NCBI RefSeq assembly: GCF_000292525.1
Contig: NZ_AEYF01000048.1
Coordinates: 186,001-250,000, forward strand
DNA: 64,000 bases
Source of the DNA: Rhizobium sp. CCGE 510
GTDB lineage: Bacteria; Pseudomonadota; Alphaproteobacteria; Rhizobiales; Rhizobiaceae
Reading direction: 5' to 3'
Below are positions 62,037 through 64,000 of this stretch, piece after piece (position 1 is the stretch's first letter; each line of letters begins with the position of its first letter). The notes under the pieces were generated by a model that worked only from the letters and a program-made list of their open reading frames with translations, was not told where the DNA came from and did not search any database. The translations under genes and the position numbers were made by a program.

Positions 62037-62546
62037 ATGGCTGGTGCTGAAATAGCAGCGCAAGCGGCGTTCAAGACCGCTTTACGCCGGTTCACATCGA
62101 CAATTTGCCTGATCACGACGGAGTGGGAAGGTGCCCGTTACGGCATGGCTGCAACCGCCGTCCAATCAGTGACGGCTGACCCGCCGACCCTCCTGGTTTG
62201 CGTCAACCAATCTGCTTCGATCAGCGGCCCGCTCAAGCTCGCCGGTAAATTCGCGGTCAACATGCTGCATCTTAGCCATGCGCCTTTGGTTCCGCTGTTC
62301 AGTGGAAAACTGAAGGGAGAGGAGAGGTTCGCACATGGTGAGTGGGTCACGGCTGGCGGAGTTCCCATCCTTGGCGACGCCCAGGCCGCATTCGTTTGCA
62401 GCCTCAACTCCGCCGTTACCGTCGGCACCCATGACGTCGTTCTCGGCGAAGTGGTCGAGGCCCGGTTTATCGAGAATATTGCCCCACTCCTCTACGAGGA
62501 CGGGAAATTGGTTAGATCGGCAGCGCTGATCGATGCTGCCGCCTGA
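62037..62546 (+). CDS. Flavin reductase-like protein (two-component monooxygenase partner)
   Basis: 169 residues, ATG preceded by GGGAGG. Flavin_reduct domain: FTSTICLITTEW, YGMAATAVQSVTADPPTLLV (about 36-55), NQSASISGPLKLAGKFAVNM (about 58-77). The family uses NADH to reduce FMN or FAD for a partner monooxygenase, here clearly the LLM protein two genes downstream (63095). Confidence 0.92.
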   Translation: MAGAEIAAQAAFKTALRRFTSTICLITTEWEGARYGMAATAVQSVTADPPTLLVCVNQSASISGPLKLAGKFAVNMLHLSHAPLVPLFSGKLKGEERFAHGEWVTAGGVPILGDAQAAFVCSLNSAVTVGTHDVVLGEVVEARFIENIAPLLYEDGKLVRSAALIDAAA

Positions 62547-62618
62547 AACGTTTGGCCGAGCTTTTCGGCCTATGACATCCACCAAATGCCTTTCGGCCGA
62601 TAATGAGGAGTTTGATCC

Positions 62619-63038
62619 GTGACTATTGCCACCGATGTGAAATCGCAAGTGAATGGGCGTCCCGTCAGTGAACGGTTCGAAAAGGGTCTGCAGACCCGTC
62701 GGGAGGTTCTCGGCGGCGCATATGTCGACGCTTCGGTAAACAAGGCGACCGAGTTCAACTGGCCGATGCAGGAGCTTGTCACCGAGTATTGCTGGAACGA
62801 GATCTGGAACAGGCCCGGCCTCGACCGCCGTTCGCGCAGCCTTCTCAATCTTGGCATGATTTCCGCCCTTAACCGTCCCCACGAGCTGAAGCTGCACGTT
62901 CGCGGCGCGATCAATAACGGCCTGAGCAAGGATGAGCTTCGCGAAGTCTTCCTTCAGGTCGCGATCTATTGCGGCGTGCCGGCGGCGATCGACAGTTTCC
63001 GCGTCGCGCAGGAAGTCTTCGAGGACATGGGCATCTAA
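62619..63038 (+). CDS. Carboxymuconolactone decarboxylase-family protein
   Basis: 139 residues from a GTG after GAGGAG. The CMD fold signature is visible: RPGLDRRSRSLLNLGMISAL, HELKLHVRGAINNGLSKDEL, REVFLQVAIYCGVPAAIDSF. It lacks the CxxC of AhpD-type members, so it belongs to the non-peroxidase branch: gamma-carboxymuconolactone decarboxylases and many uncharacterised enzymes. It may act on a lactone or ring-opened product between the monooxygenase and the dehydrogenases. Confidence 0.9.
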   Translation: MTIATDVKSQVNGRPVSERFEKGLQTRREVLGGAYVDASVNKATEFNWPMQELVTEYCWNEIWNRPGLDRRSRSLLNLGMISALNRPHELKLHVRGAINNGLSKDELREVFLQVAIYCGVPAAIDSFRVAQEVFEDMGI

Positions 63039-63094
63039 TCGGTATCCCGGCTTTCGGGCCGGGAACAGACAAACTCTGTGGAGGAGACTTCAAT

Positions 63095-64000
63095 ATGACG
63101 ACCAGCGATGATTTCCGCGCCGCCGGAAACCCTATGTTTAACGGCAACAAGCTAAAACTTGGCGTATTTGGAACAAATTGTTCCAGCGCCTGCGCCATCA
63201 CCACCGCGGAATCAACGTTCGAGCCTACCTTCGAACACAATGTCGAAATTGCCAAAAAGCTCGAAGCGGCCGGGTGGGAATGCATGGTGCCGATCGCCCG
63301 GTGGCGCGGTTTCGGCGGGCCGACGAACTTCAACGGCGTGAACATGGACACGTTCACCTGGGCCGCGGCACTGGCTGCCGTGACCACGAAGCTGCAGTTT
63401 TTCTCGACGACGCATATCCCGACCCTGAACCCGATCGTCGCGACGAAGATGGCGACGACGATCGACAATATTTCGAAGGGCCGATACGGCCTGAACCTGG
63501 TGACGGGTTGGTTTACCCCGGAAATGGAGATGTTCGGCGTTCCGATGATGGAACACGACACCCGCTACGAATATGCCACGGAATGGATGGAAATCGTTGA
63601 CACCTTGTGGAAGAAGAACGGCGTCACCTATGACGGCCAGTTCCTCAAGGTGAAAGACGCGTTCAGCGAGCCGAAGCCCTACAACAAGGAGACGGGTCGT
63701 CCGGTTCTCATCTGCGCCGGTTCCTCGGGCAAGGGCCTGCACTTCACCGCCAAGTTCTGCGACTTCAATTTCGGCTTCATGCAGGACATGGAATCGGGCG
63801 CGGCCTGGGTGAAGAAGGTCAAGGAGCTGGCTCGCGAGGAATACAAGCGCGAACTGGGAACCTTCACCGCGTGCCCGGTCGTCGTTCGCGAGACCGAAAA
63901 GGAAGCGCAGGACTACTACGACTACTACGTGAACCAGAAGGGCGATTGGGAAGCCTGCGAAAACATCTGCGAGGTTCTCCAGGTTCAGTCACAGAACCAC
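63095..64000 (+). CDS. LLM FMN-dependent monooxygenase, 3' end outside the window
   Basis: 302 codons visible without a stop; ATG with GGAGGAG upstream. Luciferase-like barrel: KLGVFGTNCSSACAI near the N-terminus, FFSTTHIPTLNPIVATKMAT (about 110-129), DNISKGRYGLNLVTGWFTPE (flavin site), HDTRYEYATEWMEIVDTLW and GRPVLICAGSSGKGLHFTA. Closest to the RutA/SfnG-like branch. It receives reduced flavin from the 62037 product. Unlike the LLM proteins of the sulfur region it has many Met and Cys residues. Confidence 0.92.
   Translation, partial: MTTSDDFRAAGNPMFNGNKLKLGVFGTNCSSACAITTAESTFEPTFEHNVEIAKKLEAAGWECMVPIARWRGFGGPTNFNGVNMDTFTWAAALAAVTTKLQFFSTTHIPTLNPIVATKMATTIDNISKGRYGLNLVTGWFTPEMEMFGVPMMEHDTRYEYATEWMEIVDTLWKKNGVTYDGQFLKVKDAFSEPKPYNKETGRPVLICAGSSGKGLHFTAKFCDFNFGFMQDMESGAAWVKKVKELAREEYKRELGTFTACPVVVRETEKEAQDYYDYYVNQKGDWEACENICEVLQVQSQNH

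Noticed and set aside
1..64000. tRNA, rRNA, CRISPR arrays, phage structural genes, replication or partition genes
   Set aside because: None was recognised on either strand by reading; no integrase or attachment-site pattern was found beside the IS5 remnant.

Overview
The window looks like an accessory (plasmid-like or genomic-island) stretch from the Rhizobiaceae (Rhizobium/Agrobacterium type). The grounds are the GC-rich codon use, the DUF982 and sunset-domain proteins, an IS5-family remnant and the large number of paralogous dipeptide-type ABC binding proteins. All identifications come from reading the sequence; no database search was run.

Layout. (1) 1-4.6 kb is a decayed accessory zone: a frameshifted sunset-domain protein, a DUF982 protein, a restriction-type nuclease gene carrying two in-frame stops, a membrane-anchored DUF2726 protein, two copies of a 24-codon micro-ORF, a vapBC toxin-antitoxin pair and an IS5-family remnant that abuts cysE. 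(2) 4.6-49.4 kb is a very large organosulfur-scavenging region: cysE, five dipeptide-type binding proteins, two sets of permeases and ATPases, seven flavin-dependent monooxygenase genes of the luciferase-like (LLM) superfamily of which two are fragments, four acyl-CoA-dehydrogenase-fold (DszC/SfnB-like) flavoproteins, a DszB-like desulfinase candidate, a nitroreductase, a rhodanese, a broken ChaC-type glutathione-degrading gene, an isopenicillin-N-synthase-type oxygenase, two FAD/NAD(P)-binding oxidoreductases, an amidohydrolase, an aldo/keto reductase and a LysR regulator. (3) 49.4-53.2 kb holds a GH3 glycosidase and mostly empty DNA. (4) 53.2-64 kb is a separate catabolic region: a chemoreceptor, two metallo-beta-lactamase-fold hydrolases, a zinc alcohol dehydrogenase, a GntR regulator, an SCP2-alpha/beta-hydrolase fusion, an SDR, a flavin reductase, a carboxymuconolactone-decarboxylase-family protein and an LLM monooxygenase that runs off the end.

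How the genes work together. In region 2 the binding proteins and ABC transporters would import small organosulfur compounds (possibly peptide-like or conjugated). The DszC-like and LLM flavoproteins would oxidise the C-S bond, the DszB-like enzyme would release sulfite from a sulfinate, and CysE would supply O-acetylserine for cysteine synthesis. Two signals bind this region together: an inverted repeat GTCTAT-N7-ATAGAC recurs in its intergenic spaces, and the binding proteins are almost free of Met and Cys after the signal peptide, as expected for proteins made under sulfur starvation. In region 4, copies of CAGATT-N7-AATCTG sit inside the -35/-10 spacer of several promoters and are probably the operator of the local GntR repressor, defining a regulon for one unknown substrate, probably cleaved by a two-component flavin monooxygenase and then by hydrolases and dehydrogenases.
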